Source of the DNA: Litorimonas cladophorae
GTDB lineage: Bacteria > Pseudomonadota > Alphaproteobacteria > Caulobacterales > Maricaulaceae
Reading direction: 5' to 3'
Length of the DNA: 64,000 bases
NCBI RefSeq assembly: GCF_014652455.1
Contig: NZ_BMYV01000001.1
Span: forward strand, 310,001-374,000
The position numbers were made by a program, and so were the translations under genes. The first letter of the stretch is position 1, and every line of letters starts with the position of its first letter. Under the pieces are notes generated by a model. The model worked only from the letters and a program-made list of their open reading frames with translations, made no database searches and was not told where the DNA came from. Shown here one piece after another: positions 9,898 through 18,522 of the stretch.

Positions 9898-9912
9898 GAA
9901 CAAAGATAGAAC
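9898..9912 (+). promoter_or_regulatory. LexA (SOS) box upstream of the 31-codon ORF
   Basis: The sequence is a perfect GAAC-N7-GAAC (spacer AAAGATA), the alphaproteobacterial LexA operator. Its first GAAC is also the right half of an inverted repeat TGTTCT-N9-AGAACA (9882-9902). It ends 27 bp before the ORF start. The same 15-bp pattern occurs upstream of lexA and recA in this window. Confidence 0.88.
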
Positions 9913-9939
9913 ATAAGTAAACGAACTGAGGAAAAGCCC

Positions 9940-10035
9940 ATGACACGTCAACTCATCCACGACATTTCATCTGCACTCGTCTTGGCAGGCTTCGTTGCTG
10001 TCGTCACGATATGGATGATGGTGATCGGTGGTTAG
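9940..10035 (+). CDS. 31-residue single-pass membrane peptide, candidate SidA-type SOS division inhibitor
   Basis: A short ORF begins at an ATG with a GAGG Shine-Dalgarno (9928-9931) and encodes 31 residues. The N-terminus MTRQLIHDISSA is polar. It is followed by one hydrophobic helix from about residue 13 (LVLAGFVAVVTIWMMV) ending in IGG. A perfect LexA box lies 27 bp upstream and dnaE starts 66 bp downstream. In Caulobacter, SidA is a 29-residue SOS-induced inner-membrane peptide that inhibits division through FtsW/FtsN, and I recall its gene lying beside dnaE. Size, topology, control and position fit; sequence homology was not tested. The alternative is an unrelated small SOS membrane peptide or toxin. 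Confidence 0.75.
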   Translation: MTRQLIHDISSALVLAGFVAVVTIWMMVIGG

Positions 10036-10101
10036 CCTGTCCCCAAAAAACGGGAGACACTTTGTCGCCGAGTTTGAAAATGGGAAAGTATAAAACGATC
10101 T

Positions 10102-13100
10102 ATGATCAGACCTGCTCGAGATTTTGTCCATCTGCGTATGCGGTCTCCCTATTCCATGTTGGAAGGGGCGCTTAAGATCAAAGAAACGGCAGAACGTGCC
10201 GTGAGATATCGCCAACCTGCTTTGGCGATTACAGATACAAACAACCTCTGCGGCGCGCTTGAGTTTTGCGAAAAAGTTGCGGGCGAGGGTATTCAACCTA
10301 TCATCGGCGTTACGCTCAGTATCGATTTGGAAAAGCCGCGCCAACCTGGCCAAATTCATCACGACCCCGAAGGGACGCTTGTCCTCTTAGCGCAAGATGA
10401 GACCGGTTATGCCAATTTGATGGATTTATCGTCTGCGGCGTTTTTAGAGATTGAGCCGACAGATACCCCGCATATCAAAGCCTCACGACTAGAGGGTTGG
10501 ACAAAGTCCGTTATCGCTCTGACGGGCGGGCAGGACGGCGTTTTCAATCGTCTTATTAAAGCGGGCAGATTGGCAGAGGCTGAGAGTTGGCTCGCACGAC
10601 TAAAGGAACTTTTCCCAAATCGGCTTTATGTCGAAATACAGCGTCACACACCTGAAGAAAGTGCGGCGACCGAAGGCCCATTGATTGATCTGGCCTATAA
10701 ATACGATCTTCCGCTGGTCGCGACGAATGATCCCTATTTCCTCGATCCTGATATGCATGAAGCCCATGATGTTCTGCTGGCCATGTCCGAGGGCAGTTAT
10801 GTTCTGGAAAAAGATCGCCGGAAGTTATCTTTGCATCATTACTTCAAATCGACTGAGGAGATGGTCAAGCTTTTTAGCGATCTTCCGGAGGCTATTGAAA
10901 ATACGCTCTTAATTGCAGAGCGATGTGCCTACCGCGTTCCCAAACATGACCCTATTCTTCCAAACTTTGGGGATGGGTCCTATTCAGAAGATGAGCTTCT
11001 TGTTCGACAAGCCAAAGCAGGGCTAGAGAAACGTCTACAAGTGGTGGAACTCGCCGAGACTCGCGAGGCCTATTTCGAACGTTTGGAATTTGAGCTCAAT
11101 ATTATCAAAAATATGGGCTTTCCGGGATATTTTCTGATTGTTGCGGACTTCATTCAATGGGCCAAAGATAACGGAATTCCTGTGGGTCCTGGCAGGGGCT
11201 CCGGTGCGGGGTCTGTCGTCGCTTGGGCGTTGACGATTACCGATTTGGACCCGCTGCGTTATGGTCTTCTGTTCGAACGGTTCTTGAACCCTGAACGTGT
11301 GTCTATGCCCGATTTCGATATCGACTTTTGCCAAGAACGTCGCGGTGAAGTGATCGAATATGTTCGAAACAAATATGGCAATGGTCAGGTGGCCATGATC
11401 ATCACCTTCGGAACGCTACAAGCCCGCGCGGTGGTTCGCGACGTGGGGCGCGCTATGCAAGTCCCATTGGGGCAGGTGGATCGTCTGGCCAAACTTGTGC
11501 CGTCTAATCCCGCTAATCCTGTGTCATTGCGTCAGGCCATCACTATGGAATCGGGCCTACGGGAGGCGCGAGACTCTGAGCCTAAAATTAGACGGCTGCT
11601 CGATACGGCGCTTAAGCTGGAAGGCCTCTACCGAAACGCATCTACTCATGCTGCGGGGGTTGTGATTGGGGATCGCCCACTGACGCAAATCGTGCCGCTT
11701 TATCAGGATCCGCGTTCCGACGTGCCTGCAACACAGTTCACGATGAAATGGGCCGAGAAGGCAGGTTTGGTAAAGTTTGACTTCTTGGGTTTGAAAACGC
11801 TGACCGTGATTCAACGTTGTGTCGGATATCTCAAGAAACAGGGTATCGACGTCGATGTCGAACATCTGAAAACTACGGTCCCAGAGGCTTATAAACCACT
11901 AGCCGACGGTTTGTCAGCGGGCGTCTTTCAGTTGGAGAGCTCGGGGATGCGAGATGTCCTGCGAAAACTGGCGCCTGACTCGATTGAAGAATTGACAGCT
12001 TTAATTTCACTCTATCGGCCTGGGCCGATGGGAAATATTCCCGACTATGTGGAACGAAAATGGGGCCGACAGGAGATTAGCTATCCGCATCCGAAACTCG
12101 AAAATGTCCTAAAAGAAACATACGGCATCATCATTTATCAGGAACAGGTGATGGAAATCGCCAAAATCCTGTCAGGGTTTACACTGGGGGATGCCGACCT
12201 TTTGCGTCGGGCGATGGGTAAAAAAGACCAAGCGGAAATGAACCGTCAAAAAGGTAAGTTTATCGACGGCGCGGTTGAACGTGATGTTGATGGAAAACTC
12301 GCCGCCGAGATTTTTGAATTGGTCAATGAATTTGCAGGCTACGGGTTTAACAAATCCCATGCGGCGGCTTATGCCATGATTACCTTCCGTACGGCGTATT
12401 TGAAAGCGTTGCATTCGACGGAGTTTTTGGCTGCCATCATGTCTTTGGACTTAGCCAACGTCGAAAAATTGGCGCAGTTTTATCAAGAGGCGAAACGGAT
12501 GGAGATCGAGGTGACACCACCTTGTATCAATCGGAGCCAAGCTGACTTTGACGTGGCGGATGGCGCCGTTCTTTATGCGCTGGGGGCTTTGAAAAATGTT
12601 GGTCTCGAAGCCATGAAACATCTCGTTGATGTGCGCGAAACGGATGGCCCTTTTACGTCCATCAATGATTTCGCTCGTCGTGTGGACATGCGACAGGTCA
12701 ACAAGCGCGCGATTGAAAACTTAGCCCGTTCGGGCGCTTTTGATTGCGTTGAGCCTAACCGCGCAATGGTCCTAAAAAATGCGAGTTTGATCCAGAATAT
12801 TGGCACGCTTGCGGCGCAAGAGCGCGAGAGTGCGCAGGTCAGCTTGTTTGGCGATGCCACTGTCGAAATCAAAGACCCGGAATTGGAATGGTGTGAACCT
12901 TGGGGGCAGATGGAAGCATTGGAGCACGAATTGGGTGCTGTCGGCTTTTATTTGGGGGGACATCCGTTGGACGAGCATATGGATAACCCAAAACTGAAAA
13001 GCGTCATTTTTGCCGAACGTCTAGAGGATGTGGGGGCAGGGAACATTACGGTGGCTGGCGTGGTTCGAAAGAAGCAAGAGCGTGTGTCAAAACGTGGCAA

Positions 13101-13569
13101 GCGTTTCGCGTTTGTCGAACTGTCTGATCCGACTGGCGATTTCGAAGTCTTGGTGTCGGAAAATGTCCTCACGCCTCATCGCGAAAAGCTAGCGGCAGGC
13201 AATATTATTCGGATGAAGGTGAAGGCGGAACGAAATGATGGCGAAACGCGTCTCTTCGCGGATGCGGTGGAGTTGTTAGAAGGTATGGGAGACGCGCCAA
13301 GCACGGAGAAAGCCCCCGTTGCTCCCGCAGGGCTGAAGATACGTTTGCGCAATGCGGACATCGAAACTTTGGATGAATTGCAGGCGACATTAGAACAGCT
13401 CCGGAATACGCCGTATCAAATGAGCGGATATATCGAACTTGTTCTTCCTTTGACCGAGAAACGCGAAGCGGCTTGGCGATTAGATGGGAAGTGGGCGATT
13501 GATCCGTCGATCCGCAAAGCGATCAAGGCGAATAGCGCCGTTGAGACAATTCTGGAAATCGCAGCTTAA
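10102..13569 (+). CDS. dnaE: DNA polymerase III subunit alpha (replicative DnaE1)
   Basis: This is the catalytic subunit of the replicative polymerase. The 1155-residue protein begins with the PHP domain (FVHLRMRSPYSMLEGA at 8-23). The polymerase palm carries the catalytic pair in MPDFDIDF (about 402-409). A helix-hairpin-helix region and an OB-fold (TVAGVVRKKQERVSKRGKRF, from about 983) follow, then a C-terminal tau-binding region. Length and N-terminus match DnaE1 rather than the error-prone DnaE2, and no imuA/imuB genes are adjacent. It follows the SOS-boxed small ORF by 66 bp, so some damage-induced read-through into dnaE is possible. Confidence 0.97.
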   Translation: MIRPARDFVHLRMRSPYSMLEGALKIKETAERAVRYRQPALAITDTNNLCGALEFCEKVAGEGIQPIIGVTLSIDLEKPRQPGQIHHDPEGTLVLLAQDETGYANLMDLSSAAFLEIEPTDTPHIKASRLEGWTKSVIALTGGQDGVFNRLIKAGRLAEAESWLARLKELFPNRLYVEIQRHTPEESAATEGPLIDLAYKYDLPLVATNDPYFLDPDMHEAHDVLLAMSEGSYVLEKDRRKLSLHHYFKSTEEMVKLFSDLPEAIENTLLIAERCAYRVPKHDPILPNFGDGSYSEDELLVRQAKAGLEKRLQVVELAETREAYFERLEFELNIIKNMGFPGYFLIVADFIQWAKDNGIPVGPGRGSGAGSVVAWALTITDLDPLRYGLLFERFLNPERVSMPDFDIDFCQERRGEVIEYVRNKYGNGQVAMIITFGTLQARAVVRDVGRAMQVPLGQVDRLAKLVPSNPANPVSLRQAITMESGLREARDSEPKIRRLLDTALKLEGLYRNASTHAAGVVIGDRPLTQIVPLYQDPRSDVPATQFTMKWAEKAGLVKFDFLGLKTLTVIQRCVGYLKKQGIDVDVEHLKTTVPEAYKPLADGLSAGVFQLESSGMRDVLRKLAPDSIEELTALISLYRPGPMGNIPDYVERKWGRQEISYPHPKLENVLKETYGIIIYQEQVMEIAKILSGFTLGDADLLRRAMGKKDQAEMNRQKGKFIDGAVERDVDGKLAAEIFELVNEFAGYGFNKSHAAAYAMITFRTAYLKALHSTEFLAAIMSLDLANVEKLAQFYQEAKRMEIEVTPPCINRSQADFDVADGAVLYALGALKNVGLEAMKHLVDVRETDGPFTSINDFARRVDMRQVNKRAIENLARSGAFDCVEPNRAMVLKNASLIQNIGTLAAQERESAQVSLFGDATVEIKDPELEWCEPWGQMEALEHELGAVGFYLGGHPLDEHMDNPKLKSVIFAERLEDVGAGNITVAGVVRKKQERVSKRGKRFAFVELSDPTGDFEVLVSENVLTPHREKLAAGNIIRMKVKAERNDGETRLFADAVELLEGMGDAPSTEKAPVAPAGLKIRLRNADIETLDELQATLEQLRNTPYQMSGYIELVLPLTEKREAAWRLDGKWAIDPSIRKAIKANSAVETILEIAA

Positions 13570-13715
13570 CATCAGTCCCCATCTTGGCGTTGGTATCGCG
13601 GCCCTGAATTTCATATTTGATTAACTAAGAGGTCAAACTCTCTCTTTATTTTCCCTATGTAGACCGTCGAATGGGGCGATTAAGTTAGAGGGTGGGCTAA
13701 ACGGCCGTCTTGGAT

Positions 13716-14987
13716 ATGTTGAGTAAAGTAAGAAGCATGGCGGCATCTTTGCGCAAAGCTGAAGGCGGGCACGTTGCTGTCATCTTTGGTTTAGCCGCAT
13801 TGCCACTACTGGTCGTCACGACGGCCGCACTCGACATGCACGAAGTCGACCGCTTCGAAACCCATATTGAAGCGGCGCTCGACGCCGCAGCCCTCGCTGC
13901 CGTGTCAAACCAGAGCATTTCCGAAGCAGAGCGAGGGGATCTGGCCAAAAAATTCTTCTGGGACAATGTCTCGAAATATCCAGAACGGGTTTCGTTGGAC
14001 GTGGTGAGTTCCAAGGCGGAGCGCGTAGAGTTGAGCGCGACTTCAAAAATTCCAACTTCAATTCTCGCGTTAACAGGCCGAGACGCCTTCAAGGTTCAGT
14101 CAGATAGTGCCGCCTCCATTACTCAGGGCGGTGTTGTTTGTATGATGACGCTAGATCCCAACTCCGCGCGAAGTTTTGAAATTTCCGGTGGTGCGACGTT
14201 GGATGCTGAAACTTGCGCTGTTCAAATCAACTCCAAGAACAGCGCCGCTGCGGTTATTGATCATGGCGGCAGGGCGAAGGCTGCGGATTTTTGTGTTGCC
14301 GGCGGGGCAACTGGGCCTTTCGAACCGCATGTGAATACAGAATGTGGCGTGATTGCGGACCCCTATATTGATCGCCTTGCGCCAGATACGGGTGACTGCG
14401 TAGATGACGTTGCGTTGACGGAAAAACTCAGCTCATGGCAGGCAGAAAGTTTAGGTGTAACTTTGGAACCCGGGACATATTGCGGCGGACTAACCTTGCG
14501 CGCAAAGGTCGTCACTTTCGCCCCTGGAGTATATACGATCACCGACGGACCTTTGTTCTTTGACTATGGGACAGTCGCGAGCGCTGAAGGCGTCACTTTC
14601 GTTTTTCGCGGTCGCGATGCATCGTTGGAGATTAGTGAGGGATCGAAATTCCACATCAGCGCGCCAAAAACGGGCCCGACTGCGGGATTAGCTTTCTTCC
14701 AAGATACGAAAACAAATGCCAAGAATTTTCCTGTTCTCCCCAGCGCCGAGACAACAATTCGAAGTGGTGGGAACCTAGAAATCATTGGGACGGTATATCT
14801 GCCCCATCAAACAGTCCTGTTCAGGGGCGGAAGCTTGTCGCAGTCTCAAGCTCCGTCAACATCGTTTATCGGATACCGCATTAGAATTGTGGACGGTGCG
14901 AAGATTGGCGTAGCTGTTGATCATCAAGCCGCTGGCTTGCCGCCTATTGAACCTCGTCATGATGAGGGTGTTCGCCTTGAGAGGTAG
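13716..14987 (+). CDS. Tad/TadG-like protein with beta-helix-like C-terminal region
   Basis: The protein has about 423 residues. Its N-terminus has the Tad-domain pattern of TadE/TadG pilus proteins: a polar start, GGHVAVIFGLAALPLLVVTT as a single membrane anchor (about 18-37), then an Ala-rich helix (AALDAAALAAVSNQ). The remainder is rich in short beta and Gly/Asp/Thr turns, as in a right-handed beta-helix, with several cysteines. It is probably membrane-anchored with an extracytoplasmic body. No tad/flp genes surround it. The start is uncertain: TTG 13710, ATG 13716 and ATG 13737 are all possible, and the last has a weak purine-rich ribosome site. I do not assign a specific function. Confidence 0.7.
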   Translation: MLSKVRSMAASLRKAEGGHVAVIFGLAALPLLVVTTAALDMHEVDRFETHIEAALDAAALAAVSNQSISEAERGDLAKKFFWDNVSKYPERVSLDVVSSKAERVELSATSKIPTSILALTGRDAFKVQSDSAASITQGGVVCMMTLDPNSARSFEISGGATLDAETCAVQINSKNSAAAVIDHGGRAKAADFCVAGGATGPFEPHVNTECGVIADPYIDRLAPDTGDCVDDVALTEKLSSWQAESLGVTLEPGTYCGGLTLRAKVVTFAPGVYTITDGPLFFDYGTVASAEGVTFVFRGRDASLEISEGSKFHISAPKTGPTAGLAFFQDTKTNAKNFPVLPSAETTIRSGGNLEIIGTVYLPHQTVLFRGGSLSQSQAPSTSFIGYRIRIVDGAKIGVAVDHQAAGLPPIEPRHDEGVRLER

Positions 14988-15009
14988 CGCCATAAGGCGA
15001 ACAAAAGAC

Positions 15010-15037
15010 TTGCATTCATACCCCTTATCTCTATGTG
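15010..15037 (+). promoter_or_regulatory. Possible sigma70-type promoter for rpsB-tsf
   Basis: TTGCAT and TATGTG are separated by 16 bp, 135 bp upstream of rpsB. A small hairpin, ATTGCC-ATATA-GGCAAT (15069-15085), follows inside the presumed leader. Weak evidence, based only on a consensus match. Confidence 0.3.
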
Positions 15038-15171
15038 GCGCACATCAATTCGCGTCTGCGGTCTGGTGATTGCCATATAGGCAATTGTCAATTCCGGTCG
15101 AACTCATTGTTTTTATGACATAAGTTCGTCACCCCGCAGGCTTAGGTTAACCGGAAGTACGGAGATATCCC

Positions 15172-15999
15172 ATGGCTCTTCCTGAATTTTCTATGCGTCA
15201 GCTGCTCGAAGCCGGCGTTCACTTTGGTCACCAGACACATCGCTGGAACCCAAAAATGGCACCTTACATCTATGGTGCACGTTCAAACATTCATATCATG
15301 GACCTGTCACAAACAGTTCCATTGCTTCACCAAGCCCTAAAAGAAGTCCGTGATGTTGCTGCTAAAGGCGGCCGCGTTCTTTTCGTTGGCACAAAGCGTG
15401 CAGCGTCTGATCCTGTTGCATCTGCTGCTACGCGTTGTGCGCAGTATTATGTCAATCACCGTTGGTTGGGCGGAATGCTCACAAACTGGCAGACAGTTAC
15501 AAAGTCCATCGCACGTTTGAAAGAACTTGAAGCTCTTCTGGGCGACCAAGGCGCTGATGCCGAAACAGGTCTCACCAAGAAAGAGAACTTGAAGCTTGAT
15601 CGCGAAATGCAGAAGCTTGAAAAAGCTCTCGGTGGTATCAAGGACATGGGCGGTAAGCCTGACCTGATGTTTGTCATCGACACAAACAAAGAAAACATTG
15701 CGATCAAAGAAGCGCGTCGTTTGGGCATCCCTGTTGTGGCGATCTTGGACACAAACTGTGATCCTGCATCCGCTGACATGCCTATTCCAGGCAATGACGA
15801 TGCTGCACGTGCAATCCAACTTTATTGTGAGCTAATGGCTGACGCCGTTCTCGACGGGATGACAGAAGCTCAGGCTTCCGTCGGTCAAGATCTTGGCGCT
15901 GCTGAGCATATCGAAGAAGTCATGCTGCAAGTTCCTGCTGCTCCAGAAGCTGAAGCGGCTCCAGCCGTTGAAGCCGCAGCTGAAGCTCCAAAAGCTTAA
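15172..15999 (+). CDS. rpsB: 30S ribosomal protein S2
   Basis: S2 is a small-subunit ribosomal protein that bridges the 30S head and body. The 275-residue protein starts [20 protein letters not shown], contains the S2 signatures ([28 protein letters not shown]) and ends in an Ala/Glu/Pro-rich acidic tail (about 245-275) typical of alphaproteobacteria. A GGAG ribosome site precedes the ATG. The upstream 184 bp hold a possible promoter and a small hairpin. A strong stem-loop separates it from tsf, the partner it is nearly always transcribed with. Confidence 0.98.
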   Translation: MALPEFSMRQLLEAGVHFGHQTHRWNPKMAPYIYGARSNIHIMDLSQTVPLLHQALKEVRDVAAKGGRVLFVGTKRAASDPVASAATRCAQYYVNHRWLGGMLTNWQTVTKSIARLKELEALLGDQGADAETGLTKKENLKLDREMQKLEKALGGIKDMGGKPDLMFVIDTNKENIAIKEARRLGIPVVAILDTNCDPASADMPIPGNDDAARAIQLYCELMADAVLDGMTEAQASVGQDLGAAEHIEEVMLQVPAAPEAEAAPAVEAAAEAPKA

Positions 16000-16009
16000 G
16001 CCCCTTACA

Positions 16010-16046
16010 TTCCGCGCTCACCCTTCTTAAATGAGCGCGGAACTTT
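16010..16046 (+). terminator. Stem-loop between rpsB and tsf (attenuator or processing site)
   Basis: An 11-bp perfect stem (TTCCGCGCTCA at 16010-16020 with TGAGCGCGGAA at 16032-16042) has an 11-base loop and is followed by CTTTTCTC. It resembles a rho-independent terminator with a short T tract, which would make expression of tsf lower than rpsB. Processing or stability control is the alternative. Confidence 0.65.
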
Positions 16047-16075
16047 TCTCAAAATGACTAGAATAGGAGACCGAT

Positions 16076-16996
16076 ATGGCTGCTATCACAGCTAAACTGG
16101 TTAAAGAGCTGCGCGACATCACGTCTGCCGGCATGATGGACTGTAAAAAGGCCCTCAATGAATCAAATGGTGACATGGAAGCTGCAATCGACTGGTTGCG
16201 CACCAAAGGCATCGCGAAAGCCGACAAAAAAGCTGGCCGTATTGCCGCTGAAGGTCTTGTCGCTGTCGCAACTGACGGCACATCAGGTGTCTTGGTTGAA
16301 GTAAACTCAGAGACTGACTTCGTCGCACGTAATGACGGTTTCCAAGCCGCTGTCGCAAAAGTGGCTGCCGCGGGATTGACCGTGAACAACACAGAAGAGC
16401 TTCGTGAGGCGCACGTCGATGGAAAGACTGTTACAGATTATTTGACAGGTCTTGTCGCGAAAATCGGTGAAAACATGACATTCCGCCGTATGGAAAAGCT
16501 GACTGTTTCCTCCGGCGTCGTCGAAGGTTACGTTCATAACGCTGCTGCACCTGGAATGGGCCGCATCGGTGTTTTGGTTGCGCTTGAGTCGACTGGCGAT
16601 TCAGCGAAGCTTGCTGAATTGGCGAAAAAGATTGCGATGCATATCGCAGCGACATCGCCTTTGGCGTTGACACCCGCTGATCTTGATCAGGACCTCGTCG
16701 CAAAAGAGCGCAAAGCGCTTAAAGATGAAGCCCTTGATTCAGGCAAGCCAGAAGCGATCGTCGACAAAATGGTCGAAGGCCGCATGGTTAAGTTTTTCAA
16801 GGAATCAGTGTTGATGACACAAATGTTTGTCATGGACCCTGACCGCAACGTCGAACAAGTTGTTGCTGACGAAGCCGCTGCGCTTGGCACGGACGTCAAG
16901 ATGACTGGCTATATCCGTATGGAAGTTGGCGACGGCATCGAGAAAAAAGAAGAAAACTTCGCAGCAGAAGTCGCTGCGGCAGTTGCCGGCTCTTAA
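16076..16996 (+). CDS. tsf: Elongation factor Ts
   Basis: EF-Ts is the guanine-nucleotide exchange factor for EF-Tu. The 306-residue protein has the N-terminal UBA-like region (VKELRDITSAGMMDCKKAL, about 7-25), the conserved VEVNSETDFVARND core (about 76-89) that contacts EF-Tu, and two dimerisation-type repeats. The length is usual. It is preceded by AGGAGA and by the rpsB-tsf hairpin, and is followed by a clear rho-independent terminator that ends the rpsB-tsf unit. Confidence 0.98.
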   Translation: MAAITAKLVKELRDITSAGMMDCKKALNESNGDMEAAIDWLRTKGIAKADKKAGRIAAEGLVAVATDGTSGVLVEVNSETDFVARNDGFQAAVAKVAAAGLTVNNTEELREAHVDGKTVTDYLTGLVAKIGENMTFRRMEKLTVSSGVVEGYVHNAAAPGMGRIGVLVALESTGDSAKLAELAKKIAMHIAATSPLALTPADLDQDLVAKERKALKDEALDSGKPEAIVDKMVEGRMVKFFKESVLMTQMFVMDPDRNVEQVVADEAAALGTDVKMTGYIRMEVGDGIEKKEENFAAEVAAAVAGS

Positions 16997-17019
16997 GTCA
17001 GGCCCAATTCTGAGAATTT

Positions 17020-17051
17020 AGCCGCGTCCTGAGAGGGGCGCGGCTTTTTTT
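17020..17051 (+). terminator. Rho-independent terminator after tsf
   Basis: AGCCGCG (17020-17026) pairs with CGCGGCT (17039-17045), with further partial pairing in the loop, and runs into seven T residues (17045-17051). This ends the rpsB-tsf transcript. Confidence 0.9.
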
Positions 17052-17093
17052 ATAAAAAGACCTTCATATCGGCATTTATGAACGACAAATAAC

Positions 17094-17124
17094 GGGCTGG
17101 GAAAACCCTAACTTTTCCTAGCCC
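17094..17124. repeat. 12-bp inverted repeat upstream of pyrH
   Basis: GGGCTGGGAAAA (17094-17105) and TTTTCCTAGCCC (17113-17124) form a 12-bp stem with one G-T pair and a 7-base loop. No T tract follows, so it is not an obvious terminator. It lies 75 bp upstream of the pyrH start, with a possible -10 (TATATT, 17141-17146) in between, so it may be an operator or a hairpin just upstream of the promoter. Confidence 0.6.
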
Positions 17125-17199
17125 TCACGCGTCTCATGCCTATATTCACAAAGTTATAAGGGAGTCGTATGTCGTGCTTCCGTATTTAGGACCCTGACC

Positions 17200-17916
17200 T
17201 TGGCTGAATACAAATATAAACGCGTTTTGCTTAAAATCTCTGGCGAGGCTCTAATGGGATCGCTGGCCTACGGCATTGATACCGAGACCGTGAAACGCTT
17301 CGCCGGTGAAATCAAAGCCGCGCATGACAAGGGTTTGGAAATTGCCTTAGTCATTGGCGCGGGGAATATTTTCCGCGGCTTGTCCTCCGCTGCCGCGGGC
17401 ATCGAACGCTCTACAGCGGACTACATGGGTATGCTTGCGACGGTGATGAACGCTTTGGCAATGCAGTCTGCGCTTGAAGAGCTCGGTGTGGATACACGGG
17501 TACAATCGGCTATTCCGATGCAAACCGTCTGTGAGCCTTATATTCGTCGCAAAGCGGCTCGGCATATGGCCAAGGGCCGTGTTGTGATTTTTGCGGCTGG
17601 CACGGGCAACCCATATTTTACGACCGATACGGCTGCGGCGCTTCGCGCGGCAGAGATGGAATGTGATGCATTGCTAAAAGGAACGCAGGTTGATGGGGTC
17701 TATGATAGTGATCCCAAAACTAATCCGAATGCCAAGCGTTATGACAAATTATCCTATCATAAAGTCCTCTCCGATGACCTTCGGGTCATGGACGCATCGG
17801 CCGTGACCTTGATGCGCGAGAATAAAATCCCAATTATAGTGTTCTCCTTGGCTGACCAGGGCGGTTTTGACCGCGTTATGGCTGGACAGGGTGTGTGTAC
17901 CATAATCGGGTCCTGA
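17200..17916 (+). CDS. pyrH: UMP kinase
   Basis: PyrH phosphorylates UMP to UDP for RNA, sugar-nucleotide and envelope synthesis. The 238-residue protein is an amino-acid-kinase-fold enzyme with [15 protein letters not shown] (6-20), [10 protein letters not shown] (about 47-56) and [17 protein letters not shown]. The start is TTG, giving the family-typical [15 protein letters not shown] lies 10 bases upstream and no better ATG exists. frr follows 48 bp later. The pair is conserved across bacteria. Confidence 0.96.
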   Translation: MAEYKYKRVLLKISGEALMGSLAYGIDTETVKRFAGEIKAAHDKGLEIALVIGAGNIFRGLSSAAAGIERSTADYMGMLATVMNALAMQSALEELGVDTRVQSAIPMQTVCEPYIRRKAARHMAKGRVVIFAAGTGNPYFTTDTAAALRAAEMECDALLKGTQVDGVYDSDPKTNPNAKRYDKLSYHKVLSDDLRVMDASAVTLMRENKIPIIVFSLADQGGFDRVMAGQGVCTIIGS

Positions 17917-17964
17917 TTTCGCCGCATACGGCGTATAGACCTGTCGAAGACTAAGGAGGGCCGA

Positions 17965-18522
17965 ATGGCCGATGAATTCAAACTCGCGGATTTCCGCAAA
18001 CGCATGGACGGTGCAGTTGCCGCGCTGCGTACGGAATTTGGTGGATTGAGAACTGGCCGTGCAAGCGCCGCACTTCTCGATAACATCACCGTTGCCGCCT
18101 ATGGTTCGCAAATGCCGCTCAATCAGGTTGCCAATATTACGGTACCAGAAGCGCGCATGTTGGTCGTAAACGTCTGGGATAAGACGATGGTCGCGGGCGT
18201 TGATAAGGCGCTACGTCAATCAAACCTGGGCTTGAACCCCGTTATGGATGGTCAAACGCTCCGTATTCCAATGCCGCCTTTGACGGAAGAGCGTCGCCGT
18301 GACCTGACGAAAGTTGCGGGAAGCTATTCTGAAAACGCCAAGGTCGCTGTGCGGAACGTCCGTCGTGATGCCATGGACCTTCTCAAAAGAGCCGAAAAAG
18401 ACGGTATGAGCGAGGACGAACGAAAGGCCCATGAAGGTGACGTTCAGAAGGCGACCGATGCGGTGATTTTAGAAATCGAAAAAGCCCTCGCGACCAAATC
18501 CGCAGAGATCATGCAGGTCTAA
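17965..18522 (+). CDS. frr: Ribosome recycling factor
   Basis: RRF splits post-termination ribosomes together with EF-G. The protein has the standard 185 residues, with the long three-helix bundle and the LRTGRASAALLDNITVAAYG segment (about 28-47). A perfect AAGGAGG ribosome site (17953-17959) precedes the ATG, among the strongest in the window. uppS starts immediately after its stop, so the two are translationally coupled. Confidence 0.98.
   Translation: MADEFKLADFRKRMDGAVAALRTEFGGLRTGRASAALLDNITVAAYGSQMPLNQVANITVPEARMLVVNVWDKTMVAGVDKALRQSNLGLNPVMDGQTLRIPMPPLTEERRRDLTKVAGSYSENAKVAVRNVRRDAMDLLKRAEKDGMSEDERKAHEGDVQKATDAVILEIEKALATKSAEIMQV

Noticed and set aside
10102-13569. dnaE considered as the error-prone DnaE2 because of the nearby SOS box
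   Set aside because: Length, N-terminal PHP sequence and the absence of imuA/imuB fit DnaE1; the SOS box is best assigned to the 31-codon ORF between it and dnaE.
14988-15171. rpsB upstream region considered as an S2-type autoregulatory leader
   Set aside because: Only one 6-bp hairpin (15069-15085) is visible and I recognise no leader motif; kept only as a weak promoter call.
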